Translations under genes and position numbers: made by a program
In this document: positions 1 through 5,254 of the stretch, one piece after another
Layout: the number at the start of each line of letters is the position of its first letter
Numbering within the stretch: the stretch's first letter is position 1
Assembly: GCA_020201415.1 (NCBI GenBank)
Contig: JAIVGW010000129.1
Location: 1 to 5,254, forward strand
Direction: 5' to 3'
Length of the DNA stretch: 5,254 nucleotides
Source: Lentisphaerota bacterium
GTDB taxonomy: Bacteria; Verrucomicrobiota; Kiritimatiellia; JAAZAB01
Notes under the pieces: model-generated
Told to the model about the DNA's origin: nothing
Databases searched by the model: none
Seen by the model: the letters and a program-made list of their open reading frames with translations, nothing else

Positions 1-1
1 G

Positions 2-967
2 TGGGTGGCAATCCTGGCCAACATGCTGATTCTTTACGGCCTGCTGACGGCCTATCTGACCGGCGGCGCCAAGATCATCGGCGACCTGTTGGGCGTGTCC
101 ACCGACTGGCAGTGGTTGTTGCTGCTGGTGTTTTTTGCCGCGTTGACCACGCTGGCACTGTTGGATAACAGACTGATTCTGCGTTACAACGCTCTGATCA
201 TGTTGGTGATGCTGTCGTCATTCCTGCTGCTGGTGTCTATTTCATGGCGTCATGTCGATTCGACGCATTTCGCCTACCGCGACTGGCATTACCTGCCGGC
301 GGCGGCGCCGATCATTGTGACGGCTTTCCACTTTCACAATGTCATTCCCAATGTCTGCCGGAATATGGATTGGAACCTCGGCCGGATATGGAAGGTCATG
401 CTGGTGGGGATGCTGCTGGGATTCCTGATGAACATGCTGTGGATCCAGGTGGGCGTCGGAGTGCTGACAATGGATGACGGTCCCAACGGCATCCTCACGG
501 CCTTTCATGAGAATCTGCCGGCTACGGTGCCGATGGCGCGCATCATTGGCTCGCGCCTGTTCACCGTGTTTTCCATGGCCTTTGCCCTGCTGGCGATTGT
601 GACCTCTTATCTGGCCAACGGCCTGGGACTGCAGGGCTTCGTCCGGGATATGCTTGAGAATCATTGCGGCGTACGCAATCGCACGGCCAACGCCGTTCTG
701 ACTTTCGGGCCGCCGCTGGTGATCAGCCTGGTGTATCCCGATGTTTTTCTCAAGGCACTGAATGTAGTGGGCGGGGTGGGGATTGTCATCCTGTTCGGTA
801 TCCTGCCGGCGGTGATCCTGTTGCGCAAATTCCATAATCGGGCGTTACGGATCGCCGGCTGGGCGCTGCTGCTGCTGTTTTCCGTCTGCCTGGTGTGTGA
901 AGTCCTCCATGAAACCGGCCTGCTGCGCCTGCATGCGCATATGGAGTATTGGAATCCGCGGCACTGA
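2..967 (+). CDS. Aromatic amino acid permease, HAAAP family (5' end cut by window edge)
   Basis: This is probably an inner-membrane symporter importing tryptophan or tyrosine (TyrP/Mtr/TnaB type, Pfam Trp_Tyr_perm). The visible 320 residues carry about nine hydrophobic segments, near residues 2-28, 36-53, 59-80, 97-117, 130-154, 184-208, 229-246, 251-273 and 284-301. The segment YGLLTAYLTGGAKI (11-24) matches the MYALTAAYISGAGE region of TyrP. PIIVTAFHFHNVIPNV (102-117) followed by MDWN corresponds to the family's PVIFTSFGFHGSVPSI...MDGN signature. The reading frame is open to the left edge, and family members are about 400 residues with 11 membrane segments. The GTG at position 5 is therefore almost certainly internal, and about 85 N-terminal residues with two segments are missing. 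The TGA stop lies 26 bases from the end of the convergent nfnB. The family call is firm. Which aromatic substrate is carried cannot be read from the sequence. Confidence 0.88.
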   Translation, partial: WVAILANMLILYGLLTAYLTGGAKIIGDLLGVSTDWQWLLLLVFFAALTTLALLDNRLILRYNALIMLVMLSSFLLLVSISWRHVDSTHFAYRDWHYLPAAAPIIVTAFHFHNVIPNVCRNMDWNLGRIWKVMLVGMLLGFLMNMLWIQVGVGVLTMDDGPNGILTAFHENLPATVPMARIIGSRLFTVFSMAFALLAIVTSYLANGLGLQGFVRDMLENHCGVRNRTANAVLTFGPPLVISLVYPDVFLKALNVVGGVGIVILFGILPAVILLRKFHNRALRIAGWALLLLFSVCLVCEVLHETGLLRLHAHMEYWNPRH

Positions 968-978
968 TGACGGAATGG

Positions 979-994
979 ACGCCGGCCATGGCGT
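979..994. terminator. Small stem between convergent genes, possible bidirectional terminator
   Basis: ACGCC (979-983) and GGCGT (990-994) form a 5-bp stem around the 6-base loop GGCCAT, in the short gap between the permease stop and the nfnB stop. It overlaps the last base of the nfnB stop codon. Its position suits a shared terminator. However, the stem is short and no T-run follows on either strand, so this is only a weak candidate. Confidence 0.22.
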
Positions 995-2484
995 TAGGCT
1001 TTGGCGAGCAGCTTGTTGATGGAGTCGGCGGCGCGGCGCCCTTCGCCCATGGCCAGGATCACGGTGGCGGCGCCGAGTACGATGTCGCCGCCGGCGAAGA
1101 CGCGCGGCAATGAAGTCAGTCCATTGTCGTCCACGATGATGTTGCCCCACTTGTTGGCCTTGAGATCGGGCGTGGTCTGGTTGATCAGCGGGTTGGAATC
1201 GTTGCCGATGGCCACGATTACCGTGTCGAGTTCCATCATGAATTCACTGTCCTTGATCTCCACCGGCCGGCGCCTGCCGGAGTCATCCGGTTCGCCCAGT
1301 TCGTAGCGCAGGCATTCCATGCCGGTGACCAGTCCGTGTTCATTGCCGACAATGCGCTTGGCGTTCTCCAGGATATGGAAAATCACGCCTTCCTCTTTGG
1401 CGTGGGCCACTTCCTCGACGCGCGCCGGCATTTCCTTTTCCGTGCGGCGGTAAACAATATGGACTTCCGCGGCGCCCAGGCGGATGGCGGTGCGCGCGGC
1501 GTCCATCGCCACATTGCCGCCGCCCAGCACGGCTACCTTGCGGGAGCGGTAGATCGGGGTGTCGGCCCGTTCGGTGTCGTAGGCGCGCATCAGGTTGGCG
1601 CGGGTCAGGTACTCGTTGGCGGAAAACACGCCGACCAGGTTTTCGCCTTCAATGTTCATGAATTTCGGCAGTCCGGCGCCGGTGCCGATGAAGACGGCTT
1701 CGAACCCGTCTTTTTCCAGCAGGTCGGTCAGGCCGCGGGTGCGGCCGACCACGAAATTATTAACGATCTTCACGCCCATGGCCGTGAGGGTGTCGATTTC
1801 CATTTGCACGATTTTTTTAGGCAGGCGGAATTCCGGAATGCCGTAGAGCAGAACGCCGCCGGGCTTGTGGAAGGCTTCGAACATGGTCACGGCATGCCCC
1901 GCGCGGCGCACATCGGCGGCGACGGTGATGCTGGCCGGTCCGCTACCGATGACGGCGACCTTGTGCCCGGTTTCAGGCTTGACCGCCGGTGTTTCGGTCT
2001 TATTCTGTACGCGTTCCCAGTCCGCCACAAACCGTTCCAGGCGTCCGATGGATACGGCCTTGTCAACGTCTTTCAGGGCGCGGCCGACGGTGCAGGGCGC
2101 CTGGCACTGGGTTTCCTGGGGGCAGACGCGTCCGCAGACGGCCGGCAGCAGGCTGTTGCGCTTGATGATGTCGATGGCCTGCTGGAAGTCGCCGTCGGCG
2201 ACGGCCTGCACGAACCCGGGAATATCGATGCGCACAGGGCAGCCGCTGACACAGGGCGCGTTCTTGCATTGCAGGCAGCGTTGAGCTTCCAGGCGCGCCT
2301 GCTCGGCGGAATAGCCCAGGGCTACTTCGTTGATGTTGCCGCGGCGGATGGCCGGGTCCTGGGCCGGCATGATCTGGGGTGTGATGCTCATGCGCTGTTT
2401 CGGCGTCAAGGGCTTGTCGGACGCCAGTATTTCTTCCAGTTCACGGCGGGCGGTTTCGGCTAATTGGGTCGGGTCTGGGTGCAT
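994..2484 (-). CDS. nfnB: NADH-dependent ferredoxin:NADP+ oxidoreductase large subunit (NfnB/NfnL, GltA-like)
   Basis: This is the large subunit of the cytoplasmic flavin-bifurcating transhydrogenase, which couples NADH and reduced ferredoxin to reduction of NADP+. Numbering is from the ATG at 2484 (496 residues). An N-terminal domain has two four-cysteine sets for 4Fe-4S clusters: CLQCKNAPCVSGCP (about 70-83), then CGRVCPQETQCQAPC (about 117-131). The FAD site is VIGSGPAS (about 178-185), with KPGGVLLYGIPEFRLPK after it. The NADPH Rossmann site is VLGGGNVAMDAAR (about 319-331), followed by VYRRTEKEMPA. The FAD-closing segment FAGGDIVLGAATVILAMGEG lies near the C-terminus. A longer frame opens at a TTG at 2526, but the ATG is preferred; neither start has a clear Shine-Dalgarno sequence. 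The homologous small subunit of NADPH glutamate synthase (gltD/gltA) is the alternative. The adjacent nfnA 48 bases upstream and the absence of a large glutamate synthase subunit in this window favour NfnB. The gene looks intact. Confidence 0.88.
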   Translation of the reverse strand: MHPDPTQLAETARRELEEILASDKPLTPKQRMSITPQIMPAQDPAIRRGNINEVALGYSAEQARLEAQRCLQCKNAPCVSGCPVRIDIPGFVQAVADGDFQQAIDIIKRNSLLPAVCGRVCPQETQCQAPCTVGRALKDVDKAVSIGRLERFVADWERVQNKTETPAVKPETGHKVAVIGSGPASITVAADVRRAGHAVTMFEAFHKPGGVLLYGIPEFRLPKKIVQMEIDTLTAMGVKIVNNFVVGRTRGLTDLLEKDGFEAVFIGTGAGLPKFMNIEGENLVGVFSANEYLTRANLMRAYDTERADTPIYRSRKVAVLGGGNVAMDAARTAIRLGAAEVHIVYRRTEKEMPARVEEVAHAKEEGVIFHILENAKRIVGNEHGLVTGMECLRYELGEPDDSGRRRPVEIKDSEFMMELDTVIVAIGNDSNPLINQTTPDLKANKWGNIIVDDNGLTSLPRVFAGGDIVLGAATVILAMGEGRRAADSINKLLAKA

Positions 2485-2532
2485 ATTGGTGTCACGGTCC
2501 GATGTGATTGTTTTACAGTCGGTCAATTATGA

Positions 2533-3251
2533 TTAACGGGTCTGCTTTTCACGGATGGCAAGATCCAGGTGGCATTTGTCATGCGCGGCATCTTCATGCG
2601 GACGATAGGCCTTCAGACGCTGCATCATGTTGTCGAAGTCCACCTGGTGCCCGTCGAATTCCGGCCCGTCCACGCAGACGAATCGCGTGGCGCCGCCGAC
2701 GGTGACCCGGCAGCCGCCGCACATACCGGTGCCGTCCACCATGATCGTGTTCAGCGAAACCACCGTAGGCACCTTGAAAGGACGGGTGGTTTCGGCGCAG
2801 AACTTCATCATGATCGGCGGGCCGATGGCGACGGCCAGATCCGGCGGCGGCTGGCGCCGGCACAGCTCGGCCAGCGGTTCGGTCACCAGCGCCTTGCGGC
2901 CCTTGGATCCGTCGTCGGTGCAGACGATGATTTCATCCGCCCGACGACCGTGCCGAATTTTTTTATGTGCGTGGGGCGTCCGAGCGGGCCGACCAGGTTG
3001 GCTATTTCCGCGCCCGTCGGCATTTCCGCCAGCAGATGCGTGGTTTTGCCCACGGCCTGGAAAATCAAGGTGATGGTGCCGGCGGCCTCATCCGCATCGG
3101 CGATGGTCAGCGGAATGCGTTCGCCGAAATTACTGTCGAGCTGCAGAATGACGAACTGGCCCGGTTTGCGTTCGGTGGCGATCAACGGCGCAGCCACGCG
3201 CATGGAATAGACGTCTTCGGCAAGTTGTTTTTTATCGATGATTTTATTCAT
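2533..3251 (-). pseudogene. nfnA: NADH-dependent ferredoxin:NADP+ oxidoreductase small subunit (NfnA/NfnS), internal out-of-frame deletion
   Basis: The small subunit normally holds FAD, one 2Fe-2S cluster and the NADH site (about 280 residues, ferredoxin reductase-like). The front part starts at ATG 3251 (MNKIIDKKQLAEDVYSMRV), the usual family start. It includes the FAD-binding GERIPLTIAD (43-52) and runs to PTHIKKFGTVV (93-103). It then leaves the family frame and stops at about 2883 after 19 unrelated residues. The family sequence resumes in another frame from about 2937 with DEIIVCTDDGSKGRKALV, then IGPPIMMKF and the cluster motif VDGTGMCGGCR plus VCVDGPEFDGHQVDF. In characterised Nfn, one Asp and three Cys bind this cluster, and all four are present. 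About 45-50 residues between FGTVV and the CTDDGS part are missing, including the glycine-rich CVGGGxGxAP-type NADH-binding region. The missing length is 3n+1 bases. The two separate pieces are unlikely to function. Whether this is a true mutation or an assembly error cannot be decided here. No clear Shine-Dalgarno or promoter is visible. Confidence 0.85.
2911..2948. other. nfnA deletion junction with flanking 8-bp inverted repeat
   Basis: GTCGTCGG (2911-2918) and CCGACGAC (2941-2948) are a perfect 8-bp inverted repeat around a 22-base spacer. The right arm lies exactly where the nfnA family frame is lost, at bases 2940-2943. The codons for the last conserved GTVV valines belong to this arm. 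Such palindromes can promote replication slippage or amplification and assembly chimeras, so the arm may mark how the missing stretch was lost. That mechanism is inference; the repeat itself is read directly. Confidence 0.5.
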
Positions 3252-3270
3252 AATTGTTTTATCTGATAAG

Positions 3271-3284
3271 ACTGGTAGACCGGT
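3271..3284. promoter_or_regulatory. Imperfect palindrome upstream of nfnA, possible operator
   Basis: ACTGGT-AG-ACCGGT is a 6+2+6 palindrome with one mismatch, 20 bases upstream of the nfnA ATG. Its position would suit a repressor or activator site. There is no second copy and no known consensus match, so chance is quite possible. Confidence 0.18.
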
Positions 3285-3393
3285 GTCGGTTGCAAAAGAC
3301 AAACAATTTATTAATGCCAGATTACGGCCGGAACGTCAATTCCAAACACGCCGCGCCCAGCAATTCTCGTTTTGGTATGAATGTTCCATTGCG

Positions 3394-3479
3394 GCGGCTC
3401 AGCCGGAGGCTTCGCCCTACCATATTTCAGCGTGTTTTTGGCTCATTACCGGGTAGGGCGAACCGTCCCGGTGAGCCGC
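3394..3479. repeat. 27-bp imperfect inverted repeat (23/27 paired), 32-base loop
   Basis: The left arm (3394-3420, beginning GCGGCTCA and ending TTCGCCCTAC) and the right arm (3453-3479, beginning GTAGGGCGAA and ending TGAGCCGC) pair at 23 of 27 positions. The mismatches are confined to the middle of the arms. The arm ends are perfect for 8 and 10 bp. The 32-base loop is 3421-3452. This is the core of the surrounding nested block and would fold strongly as DNA cruciform or RNA. Confidence 0.7.
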
Positions 3480-3484
3480 AAGTG

Positions 3485-3529
3485 CCAAAATGAGAATTAC
3501 TGCCTTGTCCCCAGCAATTCTCATTTTGG
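3485..3529. repeat. Perfect 14-bp hairpin made of motif copies B and C
   Basis: CCAAAATGAGAATT (3485-3498) pairs exactly with AATTCTCATTTTGG (3516-3529). After a single A/C mismatch the stem continues with CTG/CAG (3500-3502 and 3512-3514), leaving a 9-base loop. Read from either strand it could act as a strong RNA hairpin. No T-run follows that would mark it as a simple intrinsic terminator. Confidence 0.7.
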
Positions 3530-3564
3530 TTAAAGGAAGCGGTTTGCGGCGTGTTTGGAGAACC

Positions 3565-3598
3565 CGCCCTGCCTGTTAAAGGTTTGCAAGGCAGGGCG
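3565..3598. repeat. Perfect 10-bp hairpin with 14-base loop
   Basis: CGCCCTGCCT (3565-3574) pairs perfectly with AGGCAGGGCG (3589-3598). It begins six bases beyond the outer 14-bp arm of the nested block. It is GC-rich with no adjacent T-run. It is probably part of the same class of intergenic repeats, though a factor-assisted terminator for the surface-protein transcript cannot be excluded. Confidence 0.6.
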
Positions 3599-3599
3599 C

Positions 3600-3651
3600 G
3601 CGCTCCGAGCGCACCGCTAATTACGTGTTGCGTAATATCTATCGAGCGGTG
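3600..3651. repeat. Palindrome followed by a two-tier stem
   Basis: GCGCTC-C-GAGCGC (3600-3612) is palindromic around one base. Next, CACCGCT (3612-3618) pairs with AGCGGTG (3645-3651), enclosing a second stem, ATTACG (3620-3625) with CGTAAT (3631-3636), on a 5-base loop. Together they give a compact two-tier fold. It has no recognised RNA family signature. Confidence 0.5.
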
Positions 3652-3798
3652 TAAGACATCCTCCTGACGGGCGGTCCCGCCAAGAGCTGGACAAGCGCTG
3701 CCAGTGAGGCATGTTTGCTGTCGAGTGCGACGCTCCGGAACGGGTGACGACAACGGTTACCGATGGAATGGACGGCAGGCTTTGGCAGTCAACCTGAG

Positions 3799-3826
3799 GT
3801 GATTTTCAGCTCGATCAGCAAATCAC
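3799..3826 (-). terminator. Possible terminator stem downstream of the surface-protein gene
   Basis: GTGATTT (3799-3805) pairs perfectly with AAATCAC (3820-3826) over a 14-base loop, about 60 bases past the stop codon of the minus-strand surface-protein gene. The position suits transcription termination. No T-run follows in the minus-strand direction, so an intrinsic terminator is doubtful. Confidence 0.28.
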
Positions 3827-3886
3827 TCCGATTTTCTCCACGGCCCGCGGCAAAAGGTTAGAACCGTAATCAAGCATCTGCCGACT

Positions 3887-5254
3887 TCATTGCACCAGCA
3901 CCGTTACGCGTGACAACAATGTTGTTCCGTCCAGGTGCAACGAGCCATCCATCGGATAATCCACGGCAAACCAGATGTTGTATGTTCCCGATGATAAAGT
4001 TAACCCTTGCGCCACCATCGCTGGCGGCAGGTTGTTCAAGGGACCCTGATATACGGGATGCATATTCGCCGGGTTGCCATCAAACCCCGCCCAAACCATC
4101 GCATTGTCCAGGTAATACCACAGCCCGCCGTTATGCGCGAACGCCGCCACCCACCAGTCAACATTCACTCCGATATAATCGGCAGGCAGATTCATCATTT
4201 CCACGGCAATCGTCAGCGGTGTGCCCGCGGCCACATTCACGTTATCACCAATCAGGCCGTTCACGCTGACCAATGGCCCGGTCACGCCGGGATAGCCGGT
4301 ATCCGGCGCGCTGAAAGCGCTTGAGCCGCCGGCATTCACCGCCTTGATCCAATAGTAATAAGTCGTTTGAGCTCCCGCGCTCATATCATCGTAATTCGTT
4401 GCGGCAGTTGTTCCGATCTTTTTGGCGCTACTGTAATTACCAGCGGTATTCTGCCAAACTTGGTATGATGTTGCGCCAGCCACGGCGTTCCACGCCACCC
4501 GCACCTTGTCGGTGTATATGCCATCCGTTGCCGAAATGCCCGTGGGGGGTGGCGGTGGGGGCGAGGTCACATTAAAGCTGTTGGTGACGTTGGGGGCTGG
4601 GTTCCATTCGGCATTGCCAGCCTGGCTGGCCACAACACTTACCTGACCGGTGCCGGTAAAAGTCAAGTTCGTGCCGGCGGTGATTTGCCCCGGTGCAGTT
4701 GCCGTAAAACTTACCGGCAGTCCCGAAGAAGCCGTGGCCGACAGCGTTACCCGGCCGTTCACGACTTGATCCGAAACGGCCTGGAAGGAAATGGTCTGGT
4801 TAGACTTTGGGGGGAAACCAAAATGCAATGTGATAGTTCCAGTAACGCGATCGTTCTGTTGCGATACAACCGGAACCGATGCAAACGAGCTGGCCGACAG
4901 GGAAATGCTGAACGTGCGGTTGCCGGCCTGCCCCGTAATCAGATTAGTTCGGGTGCCCACGGGATGGGGCCCGTCACTCGACGAGTCAAACAGTTCTGCG
5001 AGAAAGGTGCTCCCGTCGTACAAATAAACATACGGCATCCCAAATAAGTTGCCAGTACAAGTGGCATCCCATGAGGTTGTAAGCGTAAAATCTTTTTCCG
5101 AGGACACGGTAATTAAAAAGGCATTGGTTGTGCCGTCCGGATTGAAAGCCGTCGATGGCCGTGCTCCAACGCTGACGATTCTTTGGCAATCAAACGACAA
5201 CGTTACCGTGGAATCGGTGTGATTTGGAATCGCAAGGATAGACAACGCCTGGAC
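3887..5254 (-). CDS. Secreted or surface protein with Ig-like and fibronectin type III domains (5' end cut by window edge)
   Basis: This is the C-terminal part of a probable exported protein. The frame is open to the right edge and the TTG at 5245 has no special support, so the start and any signal peptide lie outside. In the 452 residues counted from that TTG, a beta-rich segment (about 1-125) comes first. An Ig-like repeat with the phrases NQTISFQAVS and LSATASSGLPVSFTAT (about 149-226) follows. A PPPPPP linker (229-234) leads to a fibronectin type III domain (about 235-318, VRVAWNAVAGATSYQVW and TYYYWIKAVNAGGSSAFS). A last beta domain (about 324-452) has VDWWVAAF, WYYLDNAMVW, PVYQGPL and SGTYNIWFAVDY. 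I recognise this ending as a type seen at the C-terminus of multidomain exported proteins, but not its function. No catalytic residues and no sorting or anchor helix are visible after it. Roles such as adhesion or carbohydrate contact are guesses. G+C is lower than in nfnB. Confidence 0.75.
   Translation of the reverse strand, partial: VQALSILAIPNHTDSTVTLSFDCQRIVSVGARPSTAFNPDGTTNAFLITVSSEKDFTLTTSWDATCTGNLFGMPYVYLYDGSTFLAELFDSSSDGPHPVGTRTNLITGQAGNRTFSISLSASSFASVPVVSQQNDRVTGTITLHFGFPPKSNQTISFQAVSDQVVNGRVTLSATASSGLPVSFTATAPGQITAGTNLTFTGTGQVSVVASQAGNAEWNPAPNVTNSFNVTSPPPPPPTGISATDGIYTDKVRVAWNAVAGATSYQVWQNTAGNYSSAKKIGTTAATNYDDMSAGAQTTYYYWIKAVNAGGSSAFSAPDTGYPGVTGPLVSVNGLIGDNVNVAAGTPLTIAVEMMNLPADYIGVNVDWWVAAFAHNGGLWYYLDNAMVWAGFDGNPANMHPVYQGPLNNLPPAMVAQGLTLSSGTYNIWFAVDYPMDGSLHLDGTTLLSRVTVLVQ

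Larger units (their letters stand above)
3341..3559. repeat. Nested repeat block bounded by a perfect 14-bp inverted repeat
   Basis: TCCAAACACGCCGC (3341-3354) and its exact reverse complement (3546-3559) bound a 219-base block. Inside are three copies of CAGCAATTCTCRTTTTGG. Copy A is forward at 3358-3375, copy B is inverted at 3485-3502, and copy C is forward at 3512-3529. A and C differ at one position of 18, B and C at one, and A and B at two. Between A and B lies a longer imperfect inverted repeat (3394-3479). No transposase gene and no clear target-site duplication flank the block. It resembles a small non-autonomous mobile element or a REP/BIME-like intergenic repeat. An RNA leader structure for nfnA is the other possibility. 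The arrangement is read directly; the nature of the element is inference. Confidence 0.65.
3252..3886. other. 635-base non-coding, hairpin-rich intergenic region
   Basis: This region lies between the stop of the surface-protein gene and the ATG of nfnA, both on the minus strand. No reading frame in it gives a credible protein; the longest one runs through the repeats. It holds a nested repeat block at 3341-3559, a second hairpin group at 3565-3651 and a possible terminator stem at 3799-3826. I see nothing recognisable in 3652-3798. A promoter for nfnA is expected in the part nearest 3251, but no convincing -35/-10 pair could be picked out. No tRNA-like cloverleaf was found. Confidence 0.7.

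Noticed and set aside
970..1006. Words GGAATGGACG and AGGCTTTGGC shared between the convergent gap and 3764-3786
   Set aside because: The matches are short, with different spacing, and one side is largely nfnB coding sequence. Chance is likely.
1336..2463. Long plus-strand reading frame of 375 codons opposite nfnB
   Set aside because: It is the antisense shadow of nfnB in GC-rich DNA. The minus-strand protein has clear cysteine and nucleotide-binding motifs, while this one has none.
994..2526. nfnB as the small subunit of glutamate synthase
   Set aside because: The family is homologous, but the adjacent nfnA remnant with its 2Fe-2S motif and the lack of a large glutamate synthase subunit favour Nfn. 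It is kept only as a less likely alternative.
3427..3753. A 108-residue minus-strand reading frame in the intergenic region
   Set aside because: It runs straight through the inverted repeats, has no family resemblance and has a composition typical of translated repeats.
4544..4561. G-rich run on the plus strand that might form a quadruplex
   Set aside because: It simply encodes the six-proline linker on the minus strand, which explains the base pattern.
4816..4823. CCAAAATG resembling the intergenic 18-base motif
   Set aside because: Only eight bases match and they lie within coding sequence, so it is not another copy of the repeat.

Overview
The window reads as a fragment of an anaerobic or fermentative bacterial chromosome. 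Three observations point, as inference only, to the PVC group (Kiritimatiellota, Lentisphaerota or Verrucomicrobiota). There is a ferredoxin-linked NADH/NADPH transhydrogenase locus (nfnAB type). There is a large secreted protein built from Ig-like repeats, a proline linker and a fibronectin type III domain, with phrasing common in that group. There is also a long non-coding gap packed with inverted repeats. No rRNA, tRNA, CRISPR array or recognisable transposase gene is present.

Layout from left to right: (1) The 3' three-quarters of an aromatic amino acid permease of the HAAAP family lies on the plus strand and is cut by the left edge. (2) A 26-base convergent gap with a small stem separates it from nfnB on the minus strand. 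nfnB is intact and resembles NADPH-dependent glutamate synthase small subunits. (3) Immediately upstream of nfnB, on the same strand, lies its partner nfnA. nfnA is broken: its front third and back half are well conserved but lie in different frames, and the stretch that should carry the NADH-binding glycine-rich motif is absent. This looks like one out-of-frame internal deletion of roughly 45-50 codons, either real or an assembly error. (4) About 635 bases without a credible gene hold a nested repeat structure (3341-3559), a further group of hairpins (3565-3651), a stretch with nothing recognisable (3652-3798) and a possible terminator stem. (5) A minus-strand surface or secreted protein gene runs off the right edge.

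How the genes work together: an intact NfnAB complex would couple NADH, reduced ferredoxin and NADP+ in electron bifurcation, supplying NADPH in an anaerobe. As written here the small subunit could not bind NADH, so the locus is either decaying or misassembled. The permease and the surface protein show no obvious functional link to it. The most unusual material is the nfnA deletion and the nested repeat cluster upstream of nfnA. In that cluster, three copies of one 18-base motif (two direct, one inverted) sit inside a longer perfect inverted repeat.
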